A stretch of 64,000 nt of DNA. Source: Ustilaginoidea virens. Lineage: Eukaryota; Ascomycota; Sordariomycetes; Hypocreales; Clavicipitaceae. Below the pieces are notes generated by a model. The model saw nothing but the letters and a program-made list of their open reading frames with translations. It was not told the DNA's origin and searched no databases. The position numbers were made by a program, and so were the translations under genes. This document shows, one piece after another, positions 1-11,697 of the stretch (position 1 is its first letter; each line of letters begins with the position of its first letter). The stretch covers positions 2,480,001 to 2,544,000 of the forward strand of contig NC_057319.1 in the NCBI RefSeq assembly GCF_000687475.1, in the 5' to 3' direction.

Positions 1-1336
1 TTGCTCCCAGAGGTCGGTGCGGGTCTTTAGCCCCACCAGGCAGGCTGCTCGGGTACCTGTTACAAGGCGTCTTTGGCGCTTGCTCCCCCTAGCCGTTTGT
101 TGTCCAAAGTTAACTCGGCTCTGTAGTCCGTACTCCGTACAGTGTAGATATGTAGAGCCTAGACCGACCGGTTGGCATTGTGCATCACGTCAGTTAGAAC
201 TCGGGGCTCCCGTTTCCCACCAGACGCATTGCCCAATCTCGGCAACATAAAAGCCCAGCAGTGACGCGCTGGGGCGTGCTTCGTGTGGCCGACCGTTGGT
301 CCAGATTCAAGACCGGGCCTGTCCTTGCTGTCCTCGTTTCATAGTGTTGAGCCCGACGGACGACATGCTGCCTGGGCCAAGACCCAAGACATACATACCT
401 AGTTGACCATGCCAACTGATGCAATTGATACAGTACCAGACAGTGCCATTAGGTAACATGAAGGCACCTAACGTAAATGCCGGGTTGGTCAAAACCAGTT
501 GACCCGTCCAGTGGAGAATGCGCTCCACTAACCAACCATCTGTTGCTCGTCACAGCACTGGAGTCCAACCAATTTCCCGCGCTGCCTCCCTCCCTCCGTC
601 CCTCCCTCCGTCCCTCCCTCCGTCCCAGCCCAGCCCAGCCCAGCCCAGCCCAGCCACAGCCAGTCCGGCCACAGCCAGTCCGGTCCAGCCAGGTCCAGTC
701 CGCCACGCCCTCCCCGGCCTTACGCCCAAGTCTTTGGCCTCAACGCCTGCAAAAAGACACCAGACACAACCACAACCACCCTCACATCGACACTGACCGT
801 CTCCCTCGACTGGCTCCCACTGCCACCAGCATCGTCACTTTCATTCCGTACCGCTGACTGGTGGAATTGCGAAACCACGCCCGGCCTGCCCTCTTCTGAC
901 TGCCTCCCGCTCTTGCTGACACCACGACCCGTTCGTTCCCAATTTCCGTCGCGCCGACCTCGCCCTCCCCCCCGTCGACTCCGACCCCGACCCCGAACCA
1001 CGGATGCACGTCATGTCCAACGCCGCGCTCGCTTAATCGATACTGGAAAATTCTGGCCCATTTCCGGATTAACCAGCGTCGAACATAATCCAGAGGCTGT
1101 GCCGCGGTTCAACATTGCTCATCTTGCCCGTCGTCAAACTTCCGCTGCTCTTTCTGTCCTTACTACCCCGGTTCCGTTTGGACCGATGATGAGTTGAGAG
1201 TCTTTGGCAAAGCTTTGATTTCTTATCCACTCGGCGTGTTTGTATCACTCAGCATAGACCTGCCCAAGACTTATCCAACCCCCGTTGTGGGCAGCCGAGA
1301 CTCTGTCCGCCTGCGTCAGCGCAGAAGTCGAGCGAA
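1..1336. other. Intergenic region and 5' leader of the PIP5K gene
   Basis: No conserved coding sequence is visible. The stretch holds a TACTCCGTA motif at 131-139, a pyrimidine-rich tandem block at 585-655 and a C/T-rich leader running to the PIP5K start codon at 1337. Open frames here (for example 477-857) are Pro/Ser/Arg-rich translations of the repeats and look non-coding. Several ATGs precede 1337, so upstream ORFs in the transcript are possible, but the transcription start is unknown. Confidence 0.6.
585..655. repeat. Tandem repeats CCTCCCTCCGTC and CCCAG
   Basis: About three copies of a 12-mer (CCTCCCTCCGTC) run directly into about six copies of CCCAG, followed by partial CAGTCCGGC repeats to about 690. 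The pyrimidine-rich block lies about 700 bp upstream of the PIP5K start codon. Confidence 0.85.
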
Positions 1337-4300
1337 ATGCCCTCGTTCCTTCACGACGACGATAACTCGCCCATCTTCTCCGCTGAAGCTGACATCCTCA
1401 ATCTCGACCCCGCCAATCAATTCGGCCTTGCTGCCAGCAAGAAGAAGACAAATGGGGAACCTTTAAGCCACACACATCCCGAACTGGTCAAAGAACGCTT
1501 CGACGAGAGCTCCACCTCTTCTACTCACGGCTCGGATATATCCGACTTGAACCACATGCCAGTGAATGGGAACATCACCAGGCCCACGAGCATGAACTCA
1601 TTGGAAAACGGTACTAATGGTGCTATCGATGATGACCCACTGGATCAATCTACGCTCAAAGCCTTCCCTCCTGCCCCGATCACGCTTCCGCATCGTACAG
1701 CTACCCAGACTCCCGCTCCTGACGTCAAGGGGACTTTTCACTCAACAACGAACCAGACCGACCACGACCATGCGGCGCCCGGTTCCGCTGTGCTTGATTC
1801 AAACCGCTGTCTGGATTCTTCCAACGTTTTGCCATGGACAAGTTCCAATGGCAAGACTGCTTCTGGCGGCCTGGCATCGAGGCTCGACAGAGAGCTTGTT
1901 GAACTCGGGGACGCTGCCGGCCAGCATCCATCTCTTGCACAATCAATGCTAGCCTCGGATCCCGGTCTGCAGCCGTCTTCACATCAAAGATTCTCGTCCC
2001 CCCCCACCTATCATGACGGTACGACTTTGAATACCTCGCCGTCTGGACACCTCCAGCCTCCAACCCCATTCCCAACCCTCAAACAACGACATACGCTCGA
2101 GGTTTCGAGGCCCCTGGGCAGAGGCTCCAAAGACGGCGTTGACGCAGCCCAAGCCAGCGGGAGATTCTCGCCAACGGGGGCAACCGCCGGACATCGTCGG
2201 GCTTCCCTGACTTTGGCTCGGAGGAACACTCGGTCGATACAATCCGACGCATTTCGTGATGGGGCTCTGCCAGATGAGGATGCAATACGCTGGACCGAGG
2301 CTTACAGGCAGAAGCGAGCAAACAAAAGAAGGAGAAAGGAAGAAGAAGATGACGATCGCGTCCTGGTTGGCACGAAAGTCGACGAGAGCCATGCCAACTG
2401 GGTCACGGCATATAACATGCTGACCGGGATCCGGGTGTCTGTCTCAAGAACCAACGCCAAGCTCGATCGAGAACTCACGGATGCAGATTTTGAGGCCAAG
2501 CAAAAGTCAACGTTTGATATGTGAGTTGACGGCCCATGTCCCTTGCCCCCTTGATTCACGTAATGTCTGCTGAAAGAATGGGCTGACGTGTTTTTTTGTT
2601 TCCTCTCCTGCGTGCGTCTCCTTTCAGCACCGGCAACGAACTTGTCCCTTCGGCCAAATACGATTTCAAGTTCAAAGACTACGCCCCTTGGGTGTTCCGA
2701 CGCTTGCGAAGTCTCTTTCGACTCGACCCTGCCGACTATCTCATGTCTTTGACTGGAAAGTACATCCTTTCGGAGCTGGGCTCGCCTGGCAAAAGCGGAA
2801 GCTTCTTTTATTTTTCCAGAGATTACAAGTATATTATAAAGACAATACACCACGCTGAGCACAAGTTTCTTAGAAAGATCCTGAAGGATTACTACAACCA
2901 CGTTCAGCAAAATCCCAACACGCTTCTCTCGCAGTTTTATGGCCTGCATCGGGTCAAGATGCCGTACGGCAAGAAGATTCACTTTGTCGTCATGAACAAT
3001 CTATTTCCACCACATCGAGATATCCATACCACATTCGACTTGAAGGGTTCAACCGTCGGTAGAGATTACAAGGAAGATGATTTGGAAAGGAACTCTCGTG
3101 CAACACTGAAAGATCTGAACTGGCTGAGGCGGCAACAACACCTGGAGCTTGGCGTCCAGAAAAAGCGCTTGTTCCTAGAGCAGCTGCGAAAAGACGTTGT
3201 GCTTCTCAAACGATTGCAGATTATGGATTACTCTCTGCTCATTGGTATCCATGACCTCTCACGCGGGAACGAGGAAAACCTTCGGGACAAGACATTACAG
3301 GTTTTCAACCCTGGCGGCGAAAAGTCGAGCATAGATGAGGCGCAATCGGTTCTCTTGAGAACCCCTTCCAAGCTGGAGAATGTGCGAAAGGCTCGAGAAC
3401 TGAGAGAGAAGATCCGACAGGAGCGGCCTGTGCCCATGGGTCAAGCTTCAGACAAGATGCCCGATCAGCTGGGGGAAACGCATGCCCGTCCTGGGTTTGT
3501 CTTCAACCAGGATGATGGAGGATTCCAAGCTACACATGAAGATAATTCACCGGCTGAGGAAGTGTACTATCTTGGTGTCATTGACTGCCTAACGCACGTG
3601 AGTACATTCTGTCCCCCATTGAAAAATGTGGCAGGAAAGATGTGAACAAAAACAACCCAGGACTGAGATTTTTCTTTTGGTCGATGGGCTAACACGCGTT
3701 GAATGGCTAGTATGGAATGATCAAAAAAATCGAACATTTCTGGAAGGGCCTGTCACACGACAGGACGCAGATATCTGCGCTTCCACCAGAACAGTACGGC
3801 GACAGGTTTTATAATTTTGTCCAAGGAATCACCATGTCTGCTGAAGAGGCTCGTAGGGAAGCATGGAAAAGGGAGGAAGAAGCAACCGAGGGCAAGGCTT
3901 CGACGGATAAATCGGCGTCGGCTAAGCGAGCGTCGACACATGGACACAGCAGCGCGATCCCTTCCATGCCGGATCACTTGCCCCCTGCTGCTCCTGGGGA
4001 CGTGCTGTCTCCGGAAGCGAAACAGACGATGGAGAAGGCGCTTGCAGAATCTCGACGGGCAGAGTCTAAGGGAGCGTCCGAGTCTGCGGTCCCCGATCGG
4101 GTGCTGACAACAACAACAAACTCGCCAGACAAACGAGAATCATTCCAGCGCGAAGCAATTCTGCCCGTTGTTGAAGAAGCAGCAGAGGGCAGCCGGAGTG
4201 AAGGGTCATCTTTTTGGGGTGCGCTAAGAAAGCCGGGGAACGGGAAAGCTGCAGCTCACCCAACGGCAGGACAACCACCTCCGACGCCTCCCAAGGACGT

Positions 4301-4445
4301 CCCGCCTCCTCCCCCGTTGAAAGAAGATGGTGTTGAGAATGGCCACGTCCTGCGACGCTGCTCGAGCAAAGAAAGCATGAATAAAAGGCTGCCGCCGCTA
4401 CCAAAAGAAGGGAGGGCGCGAGACAGTGGCGTGCGCATGGTCTAG
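1337..4445 (+). CDS. mss4: Phosphatidylinositol-4-phosphate 5-kinase (Mss4-type)
   Basis: The enzyme phosphorylates PI4P to PI(4,5)P2 at the plasma membrane, controlling actin, endocytosis and cell-wall signalling. Three exons: 1337-2520, 2628-3597 and 3711-4445 (962 aa). Introns have GTGAGT donors, CTGAC/CTAAC branch sites and CAG/TAG acceptors. The first ~350 residues are Ser/Thr/Pro-rich and probably disordered. The kinase core follows: [18 protein letters not shown] near the first splice junction, the glycine-rich segment [19 protein letters not shown], the FDLKGST motif near residue 530, [11 protein letters not shown] near 594, and the VID and activation-loop region with [10 protein letters not shown] after the second intron. 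About 100 residues of variable linker separate the last two blocks. The ~215-residue tail is charged and ends in a proline-rich stretch ([13 protein letters not shown]). All diagnostic motifs are present, so it should be active. Confidence 0.95.
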
Positions 4446-5573
4446 GTCACCGCATGGCTGGGATCTTGCTGTTTTCCCTTTACTCTGGCGTATTCGGCCG
4501 ATTATTGACACATCTCTCGTGCTGCTCTTTGCCACGCAAACCAAGGCGTCTGTTACTCTGGTCACCCAAATTGCTGTGAGACCGCGTGCCTGGATGAACG
4601 GCGACTCGAGCACCGTTCCGAGCCCACAAGATTAACAACAGTTGCGCCCGGACTTTATCTGAAAAAGAAAAATTATAAGAAAAAAAAAAGAAATTTGCAA
4701 GATCAGAGCATAAGGAAGAAAGAATGAGAAGAAAGAACGATGTGGAAGTAGACTTGGCGAGACAAAAGTTAGTGTCAAACTCGTGCTTATCCCCGAGTTT
4801 GATCACTTCTTTTTGCTTTTCTTTTTTTCCCTTTGTGGCACAGAAGAAGAAGATGGATGATACCACTGATGCTGATGCATTGAGCATGCCTGCCTGCCTG
4901 CCTGCCTGCCTGCCTGCACTATGTTGCAGCTTTCCTTTTTCTTTTTTTACAGGTTTCTTTCCCTTTTTTTTTTTATAATGTGTGTTTTTTGCCGCTCATT
5001 CTTTCTTTTCTTGGGCATTTTTTTTGTTCTCTCTGTCCTTATCATCACTTTGTTGTCGATTTCGTTCTGGAGAAGCTCATTACCGTCAACCTTGCATCTC
5101 CTCCCTTCGTACCTAGGTAGTCAGTCGTCTTTTGATCTGGAAGGAGGATGCGAGCTTGGGCTGCTTCTGGCGGGAAGCGGCGCAAGAGGAGAGAGTCGAC
5201 ATGGGGTTGAAAGTATAGTTTCTAGCATATATTGGGGCTTTGCCTGCGCGAGACGGGTACGGGTGTCAGTCATTAGGTAGCGACAACATGGACGTATATT
5301 GTATTGGTCCACGCTTCCAAGTGGCACGGTTTTTGGAATGACCAGGCTTGACACGGCAGTCAAGTCGTTCGTCATTGCTATCATTATCAGGACACGTATC
5401 TGCCGCGGAATCCAGTCGTGCGCGCCACTACAGCCATCACCAGGACACGAATCTCTTGCCAAGTCGCGGAGACGATGGTGAAAGGCACCATGTTGTAGCC
5501 GCAAGGGGACGGCGTCTTAGACTCGTAAAGTAGGCGACCCCTCTGCGCCCGCTTGCGCATGCATGCCATTCCC
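4446..5573. other. Intergenic region between convergent PIP5K and COA6
   Basis: These are 3' flanks of two convergent genes. The DNA is T/A-rich compared with the coding DNA, with poly-A and poly-T runs near 4680 and 4960-4975 and a (TGCC)n microsatellite at 4887-4917. I see no conserved ORF; the 119- and 135-residue frames are Phe/Ser-rich translations of the homopolymers. It presumably contains both 3' UTRs. Confidence 0.6.
4887..4917. repeat. (TGCC)n microsatellite
   Basis: Nearly eight perfect copies of TGCC in the 3' flank of the PIP5K gene. Confidence 0.95.
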
Positions 5574-5999
5574 TCACGCCCTCTTCCTGTCCAGCATGCT
5601 CTGAATGTCGTCCTTGCCCGCGGCTTTGCGCGTTTGGCCCGCCGCGCCGGCCGCGCCGTCGGGCGCAAAGGTGGTGGAAACGTCGAGCTCGTGCGCGCCT
5701 TGCCTCCGCAGCTCTTCCAGGCGCTGCTTCTTCTGCATGTCGGCCACGCGCCACTGCTTGAAGTACTTGACCCAGGCGGCGGCGCAGTCGCGCTCAAAGG
5801 CGCGGCTCTCGAGGGGGCACGCGCGGCCGGCGGCCGGCGCGTCCTTGTTCGCGTCGAGGATGTCGTGGGCGTCGAGGCAGGCGAAGTAGGCGTCGCGGGC
5901 GGCCCAGCAGGCGGCTCGTTCCTGGCGGTTGGGTATGGCGTCCCCGGAGCGGATGGCGTCGCCGCGGGACGAGGGCGAGAAGGGCCACCACCAGCCCAT
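5574..5999 (-). CDS. coa6: Cytochrome c oxidase assembly factor 6 (COA6-like)
   Basis: This is a small intermembrane-space protein (141 aa, single exon) needed for copper delivery to, and assembly of, complex IV. The signature is the twin-cysteine fold: C31-X9-C41 and C61-X10-C72, embedded in CWAARDAYFAC and in FERDCAAAWVKYFKQWR, which matches the COA6/Cox12 family spacing. There is no cleavable presequence, as expected for MIA40 substrates. I chose the start at 5999 (MGWWWPF) because the in-frame upstream extension translates a (TGA)n repeat as poly-isoleucine. The C-terminal ~55 residues are Ala/Lys/Asp-rich and fungal-specific. The gene is divergent from SYS1 with 0.9 kb between start codons. 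Confidence 0.88.
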   Translation of the reverse strand: MGWWWPFSPSSRGDAIRSGDAIPNRQERAACWAARDAYFACLDAHDILDANKDAPAAGRACPLESRAFERDCAAAWVKYFKQWRVADMQKKQRLEELRRQGAHELDVSTTFAPDGAAGAAGQTRKAAGKDDIQSMLDRKRA

Positions 6000-6891
6000 G
6001 GTGGTTGGCGGGATTGCCGGTTTGGGTGGGGACGGGCGTGATGTAGGATGTGCCTGTTTGGCTGACGGGAGCTCGCTGGGGTTGCTGGGTGGTGTCGAGT
6101 AAGTACAGCTTGCTGACCACGGGGTGAGTAGATGGAGTGAAGTGAAGTGGATGGAGAAGGTGATGATGATGATGATGATGATGATGATGCCGACTGAATC
6201 CGCGGCAGAATCCCCCCGAAGGCGGTGAGAGGGGCCCACGTCTTTTGGGGCGCCAAGGAGCCAAAGTGTCAAGAGCGACCAGCCACCGGAACCTTCCCCG
6301 GCCAAGGCAAACAAAGAAAGACTCTACACCTACAGGCTACCTACCATGCTAGTACTGTCGACTTTTCCGGGCACGCTACCCAAAACGGACCACCGCGTAC
6401 CCACTACCCAAGGGCTCCGTACCGCATCGTCGTGCGCATCTCGCCTCCTTTCCCCCATCTCGTGCACGATCCTCGTCCTTGAAAGTTCCCCCTTTGCCTT
6501 CTCCGTCTCCTCCCTCACACGCACGCGCTTGTCGCAAGATCCCGTCATTCATCCACGTCCTGCGGCCGAGTTTCAGGGACAAGAGCCGGTCACGTCTCGC
6601 ATGACCCTTTTCGGGGGGGTGTGGGGGAAACATTTACCTCGAACGGATTTCCGAACCCTGCTGCCACTGACTTGCTTGACCTGCCTCTGCCTCGCCCTTG
6701 TTCAGTAGCTGCCGGTTGACGACCGACGCGTTGTACGCAGCGCCTCGTGCGATTTCCCCTCTCTCGCCTTCCTCAGCGCATAACCGTTCGTTTCCTCTGC
6801 GTCTTTTCTTCTTCTTCTTCCTTCTTTTTTTTTTTTTTTTGGGCCGGTGGGAAAAAAAAAACACAAAAAAAAAACACCAGCTGCACTGGAA
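6000..6891. other. Divergent promoter region of COA6 and SYS1
   Basis: The region holds a (GAT)n tract at 6161-6189, C/T-rich DNA and, just before the SYS1 start, a T15 run (about 6825-6840) followed by A-rich DNA. Poly(dA:dT) tracts of this kind commonly exclude nucleosomes in fungal promoters. No coding sequence was recognised. Confidence 0.6.
6161..6189. repeat. (GAT)n microsatellite
   Basis: About nine and a half copies of the GAT/ATG trinucleotide in the COA6 5' leader, 160-190 bp upstream of its start codon. Confidence 0.95.
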
Positions 6892-7661
6892 ATGCCTCGG
6901 AGACGAAAGCCGCCTCGTGCTGGCGCCCTGACGGAGCTGCAACCCCTCAAGCTCGCCACGCAGATCGCAACGCTCCAAGCCCTGTACTATGTGACGGCCA
7001 GTGTGCTCTTGCTCTTCACGGCACTCGTCGCGGGCACGGGGTTCGGCCTAGACATGGTCCTCGGATGGGACGGCGTGCGCGGCGACACCACCCACGGCTG
7101 GCTGCTGTCCTTTATCTGGCTCGTGGACGGGGGTCTCTTCATGTATGTCCCTCTCCTTCTTCCCTCTCCCTCCTTCGGCCGGCGCAGTCGCTAACAAGGC
7201 CCTTTGGCGCACTCGAAAAAAGGGCCGTGGCCATTGTCGTGCTCATCGCGAGAAGCAAGCTGGTCGTCGATTTCGCCCTCACCATCCACCTGCTCCACCT
7301 CGTCGCCACGACGCTGTACACGCGGTCGCTGCCCCGACACTCGCTGTGGTGGATGACCATGGCCGGCTCGGCCGCCCTCTCCGTTGGCCTCGGCGTGTGG
7401 GGGTGTCAGCACCGCGAGCTGCAGTCCGTCTTCTTTGGCGGCGGGAGGATCCTCGGCGCTGGGGCTGCTGCCGCGCCAACCAATAGCCAGATTTCGGCGG
7501 AAGAGGGCCAAGCGGGAATCGCTGGCGACGGAGATGATGATGATGATGGTGGTGGTGGTGGCGGCGACGACGACGCTGGCTACATGAGGGGTCGCGCAAG
7601 GGGCCGCGGCAAAGACGGCGCGGGGGAGTACGAGATGGTGGAGATGAAGCAGGCGCCGTGA
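6892..7661 (+). CDS. sys1: Golgi integral membrane protein SYS1
   Basis: SYS1 is a multispanning Golgi/TGN protein that recruits the Arl3 GTPase and acts in TGN-endosome traffic. Exons 6892-7142 and 7223-7661 give 229 aa; the 80-bp intron has a GTATGT donor, a CTAAC branch near 7191 and an AAAAAG acceptor. The junction restores the continuous segment LFM-AVAIVVLIARSKLVVDF. Family features are the N-terminal RRRKPPRAGALTELQPLK, RGDTTHGW, and the highly conserved ARSKL..DFALTIHLLHL; four membrane segments are visible. The tail after the last helix carries a run of aspartates and glycines coded by (GAT)n(GGT)n, an expansion typical of fungal SYS1 tails. I set the start at MPRRRKPPR; an in-frame upstream ATG would add 15 Lys-rich residues read from an A-rich leader. 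Confidence 0.92.
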
Positions 7662-8220
7662 AATCTACCGGCCTCTCTGCCCGTCGGGCGGCCTCGGGCC
7701 TGGGGCCTGGGGCCTGGGGAAGGGGCAGACGGCCAGCATCGTCGTCGTCCCTTTGCGTGGCATGTTTTGTTGCAATCTTGGAATAGCGTGCATTGCTCGG
7801 CGTTTGTGGCTTCTACACACTAATATACCACTTTGTCATGATTCGAAAAGAAGCCGAGGGGCCGCCAACGACGCATCGTCATGGGAATTCCTCGCTTACC
7901 CGCGCGTCCCAGATTGCTCCATTCATCGGTTTGGGGAAGGCGAAGGGGAAGGGGGGGCTCCAACCACCCGCAACACGCTCTACTTGAGACAAAGATATAA
8001 CAAGACAAGACAAGACAAGACAGCCCTGCTGCAGCGAACCGTATCCGTCCCCCGGTCCACTCCGGCCAAGAGGCTGTTTTGCAGCGCGCGCGCGCGCAAG
8101 GGCGCTCCAGCTCCTCGAACCGGCGCAAGATGACCAGTCCGCTGCTGCTGCTGCTTCTTCTTCTCCTTGGACTTCTCCTTCGTCTCATGGCCATCGCATA
8201 TCGCACCGCACAAGGGGCCG
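7662..8220. other. Intergenic region between convergent SYS1 and CFT2
   Basis: This is the 3' flank of both genes. It contains GGGGCCTG-rich DNA just after the SYS1 stop, a (CAAGA)n repeat at 8001-8022 and a GCGCGC run near 8087-8095. No gene is recognised. Confidence 0.6.
8001..8022. repeat. (CAAGA)n pentanucleotide repeat
   Basis: Four perfect copies of CAAGA plus a partial copy, in the CFT2 3' flank. Confidence 0.9.
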
Positions 8221-11200
8221 TCACGCCCCCGCCACGACGGCCAGGCTGTCGTAGATGGCCCGCTTCACCTCGTACAATGTGTTCCGCTTCCCGCCCCCCG
8301 GCAGTCCCACGCTTTCCACCTCGATCCTCCCCTCGGCAGTCTTGCGGACCGACACGGACCCGTCGATGACGAGGACGCCCTCGCCCCGGAACTCGGCTCC
8401 GTGGCCGGCTGCCTGCATGGCGCGGCGCAGATCCGCCAGCCGCAGGTCGCCCACGTGCAGGGGCTGCGCGGCCGTCCTGGCCGCCGAGACGAGGTTCGCG
8501 GGCATCACGTCCAGCACGGGGACTGCGCCCCTGCACGACGCGAGGGCGCTCGAGGCCACGGCCACGGCCACGGCTGCCGACGCTTGCGGCGCGGGACGCT
8601 CGTGGGCCGCGCCCGCGGCATCCCCGTCCTTGTCGTCGCTCGCCGCGGCGGTGGCGGCAGCGCCAGCGCCAGCCTCTTCTGGAGCCGTGGCGAGCAGTTG
8701 CCCGCTCACAGTCACCACGCTCAGGCCTCGGACGTTTTGCCATTTGAGCTTCTTGACGAGCGCGTCCGCCAGCTTGACCACCCAGGCGTTGGTGTCCACG
8801 CTGGCGTCTACCCGGACACCCACTGCGGGCGTAAACACGTCGACGGCCTTGTCGCCTTCCAGGCCGAGAGCCGCCCGGCAGTCTTCGGCGAGGCTGCTCG
8901 TCTCTTCCTGGTTGCCGCCGACAAGAATGAGCTTGCGGGGCTGGATCAGAGGTATCAGCATGTCCAAGCTTCGGCGGTCGTGCAGGCCGCTGAAGTCGAT
9001 GAACCCGATGCGAAGATGCACCTGCACCGTTTCAACCCTGTATACCAGCTTGGATGGGCCCGCAGGCTCTTCGGGCTCCGCGTCTTCCACGTCGTCCAGG
9101 TCGTCGGGAACGAAGCCGTCTACGTTGAAGCCGGTGGTGGTGCCGTCGGCGTCGTCGCCGCTGTTGCCGTTGCCGGCTTGGCTGCGCTTGTTGGCCCCCG
9201 CGACGTTCTTGGCAACTTGGTCCCATTTGCGCTTCTTGCCTAGCTTGTCGTCTTCGGCCGTCATGTTGGCGCCGTCCACGTTGTCTTCGTCCTTCTCCTC
9301 CGCCCTGAGAAAGTCCTCTGGCCGGATCAGCTCGCCAAAGTCGTCATTCCTTCTGCGACGGATGGCCACGGGGAAACATCTCTCCCGGCCCTTTTTACCC
9401 CGAGAGTCGAAATCGTAGACGCCTTTCCGCTTGATCAGCACGTTGATTCCCAAGTCTTCGTCCTTGAGCATGATGTTTTTTCGGCTTGCCTGCCCCATGG
9501 TGGCCGACACCGTCAGAGCCTTGCCTTGCTGTTGGCCGTCGTCGTCTTCCGAGTCCGACGATGATTCTGAAGAGGCGTCATCGACGACCTCAGCCGGTCC
9601 TTCGAGCGAACCGGAAACACCGGTCTGCTGAGTCGCCTGCAGCTGTCTATGCGTGGCAAGCCACTGCTGATACACGGCAAGCTCCTCGCCTTCCAGCGCT
9701 TGCCTGGAGGCTTCGCGGATCTCCAAGTCTCGCCCGCCTGCGTTGACCAGCTCGACACTGTCGCCACTGCTAGTGGTGGCCTGCTCTACCGACACTCCGT
9801 CTTTCCTCTCTTTCCACCACTCCCACAGAGTCCTCGCTACCGAGGGCGTTTTAGCGTTGGACAATGTGGGACGATCTGTCAGGATGACCAGATTGTTGCT
9901 GTCCTTGGCCAGGCCCCTCAGAGCATCTTTGGAGAAGCCCCATTCCAGACTGGTGTCGCTGGCTAGGATGACTCGTCCTCCTGCCGCGGCGCTTCCACCC
10001 CCGCTGCCTCCTTGGCTCAGGAGCCTGGCAATCTGCGCTTTTCGTTCCAGCAGCCGTAGATACTTGAAATCAAAAGGGCCGCCTTCCTTCCTTTCCCCTG
10101 CTCCGTTCACCTTGCGCTGGCCCTCGGCAAATGCCTCGAACTCGTGGACGATACTGCCGTCCATCCACTCGAGCATACTTCGGGCATACCGCATGGTGCT
10201 TGCCATGTTTCGGCCTGCGAGATATAGTTTTGTCGACTTGAAAATGCCCTCGGTCGAGGCGGCATCGGCTCTCCAAGCGTGTTCGAGGAAGTAGGACAGC
10301 TCCAAGACTCTGGCGCTTGAGTCTATCGGGATGAGAACAGTGCCGCCCTTGGTGACGCATGTCTTGATCATCTCGAGCAATTGTTCGTCTCGCTTGATCT
10401 TGCCGCCTGCCTGGGCGGTTTTTTGGGCTCCGCGGCTGCTGCAGATGAGTGCGGTCGGTTTTCGAAGGTGCTCGATGACCTCTGCGCCACCGCCCCCGGC
10501 GCCGCCGAGCCAAGCGGCGCCGGCAAACACGTTTTCCCTGGCCTGGTTCCAGTCGACTGCATAGACGATGGACTCGAGACCGTGTTGGATGTGCCATATG
10601 GTGCCGCCGAGGGTGTGTCCGGAATTGTACGCGGTGATTGTCAGTCCGTTCAAGGGCGGTGAGAAGGGCGATGGTAAAGGCTGGTGCGGTTGGGAGTACT
10701 TGAGAGGCTGGATGAGGGAAAAGTACCGGGCAATCTCATCGGGGGTGGGAGACTGCAGCAGCAGATTCTGCGCCGTAGCCGCAGTCTGAGCATAGACGTA
10801 GGCGGTTTCTGATAGAGAGCTTTGGCGGATGGTGGTGGACGCGGCTGGTGTTGACGAATACATGTCTTGTGTCAAGGATCGGCCGAGATCAATGACGGGC
10901 CGCGTCGCGTAGGCCGGAATTCGAGTAAACAGCGGAAAGTTTTTGCAGCAGTGAACGTAGGCAGCTATATGGGACACGGTCGCGTGTGTGAGGAGGATCA
11001 AGGATAACGTAGGCACCTGTCTAGGCGACGGAGGGCATAGCAAGGTCAGTCAGGCGACTCTGGCACGCACGCACGCGCATTTGCATTTGCATGGGCGCAA
11101 CTCACTTGTCAAGCTCCTCCAGCTTTCCAACGTCGAAACTCTCGTCCCAGCCGAGGCCGACCAGGATCTTGACACCGCCGTCGAGCTCCAAGAGCGACTG

Positions 11201-11251
11201 CGAGGCATTCGACTCGGACAGCGCGCCCTGGAGCGGGCAGAACGTGAACAT
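8221..11251 (-). CDS. cft2: Cleavage and polyadenylation factor subunit 2 (Cft2/CPSF100-like)
   Basis: This subunit of the nuclear mRNA 3'-end cleavage/polyadenylation complex is the non-catalytic partner of Ysh1/CPSF73. Exons 11251-11106 and 11020-8221 give 981 aa; the intron starts GTGAGT, has a CTGAC branch and ends TAG. Exon 1 encodes MFTFCPLQGALSESNASQS and ILVGLGWDESFD; the splice gives LDKQVPTLSLILLTHATVSHIAAY. The fold is metallo-beta-lactamase plus beta-CASP (YNSGHTLGGTIW, YAVDWNQ, VLIPIDSSARVLELSYFLE). The HxHxDH metal site of active nucleases reads THATVSH, so ligands are lost, as is usual for this family. The middle is acidic (DDASSESSSDSEDDD) with a KRKW basic patch near residue 640, and the C-terminal region is Ala-rich. 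The gene is divergent from the FAD monooxygenase. Confidence 0.95.
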
Positions 11252-11419
11252 GGTGGTCGTGGGCTCGTGGGCTCGTGGGCTCGGGGCACAGCGACGGTGC
11301 AAAGGGGAAACCTAGCAGACGATTGCTAGCATGATCGATCCCTTCTGCCGACGCGGTGGAGAAGGCCAAACTGGTTCGCAAACAGTGGCGCTTGGGGGGT
11401 TTGACGGGAACGATTCCGA

Positions 11420-11512
11420 TTCCGATGCCGATGTCGCTGCCGCTGTCGATGTTGATGCCAATTTCAATGCCAATTTCAATGTCAATGTCAATGTCAATGT
11501 CAATGTCGATGC
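11420..11512. repeat. Degenerate hexanucleotide array, core (AATGTC)n
   Basis: About 15 hexamer units of the form (A/C/G)(A/T)TG(C/T)C, becoming perfect AATGTC copies at the 3' side (about 11473-11503). The gradient from degenerate to perfect suggests recent expansion at one end. It lies 170-260 bp upstream of the CFT2 start codon. Confidence 0.85.
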
Positions 11513-11635
11513 CGCTTGAGGGGCGATCACAGCGAACGCAGATGCTGGTCGAGGAAGTTTTGCGCCATCTTGTCTTGTCGGGCAACACCAAGACCAGCAG
11601 ACCGGACCGGCCCAACGATATCGCGGCCCACGGCC

Positions 11636-11697
11636 TACCAGGTACCAGGAACCTACTTGTACCCACTAGGAGGTATGTACCTGTAGGTACCTCCTGG
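11636..11697. repeat. Island of GGTACC / TACCT palindromic motifs
   Basis: Several ACCTAC, GGTACC and GTACCTGTAGGTACC strings are packed into about 60 bp of promoter DNA between CFT2 and the monooxygenase. Similar islands occur elsewhere in the window (17441, 21961, 24003, 27507, 48888, 52226, 63861). Confidence 0.8.

Noticed and set aside
8167..9418. 358- and 387-aa frames antisense to CFT2
   Set aside because: Shadows of the GC-rich CFT2 coding strand, which has clear family motifs.
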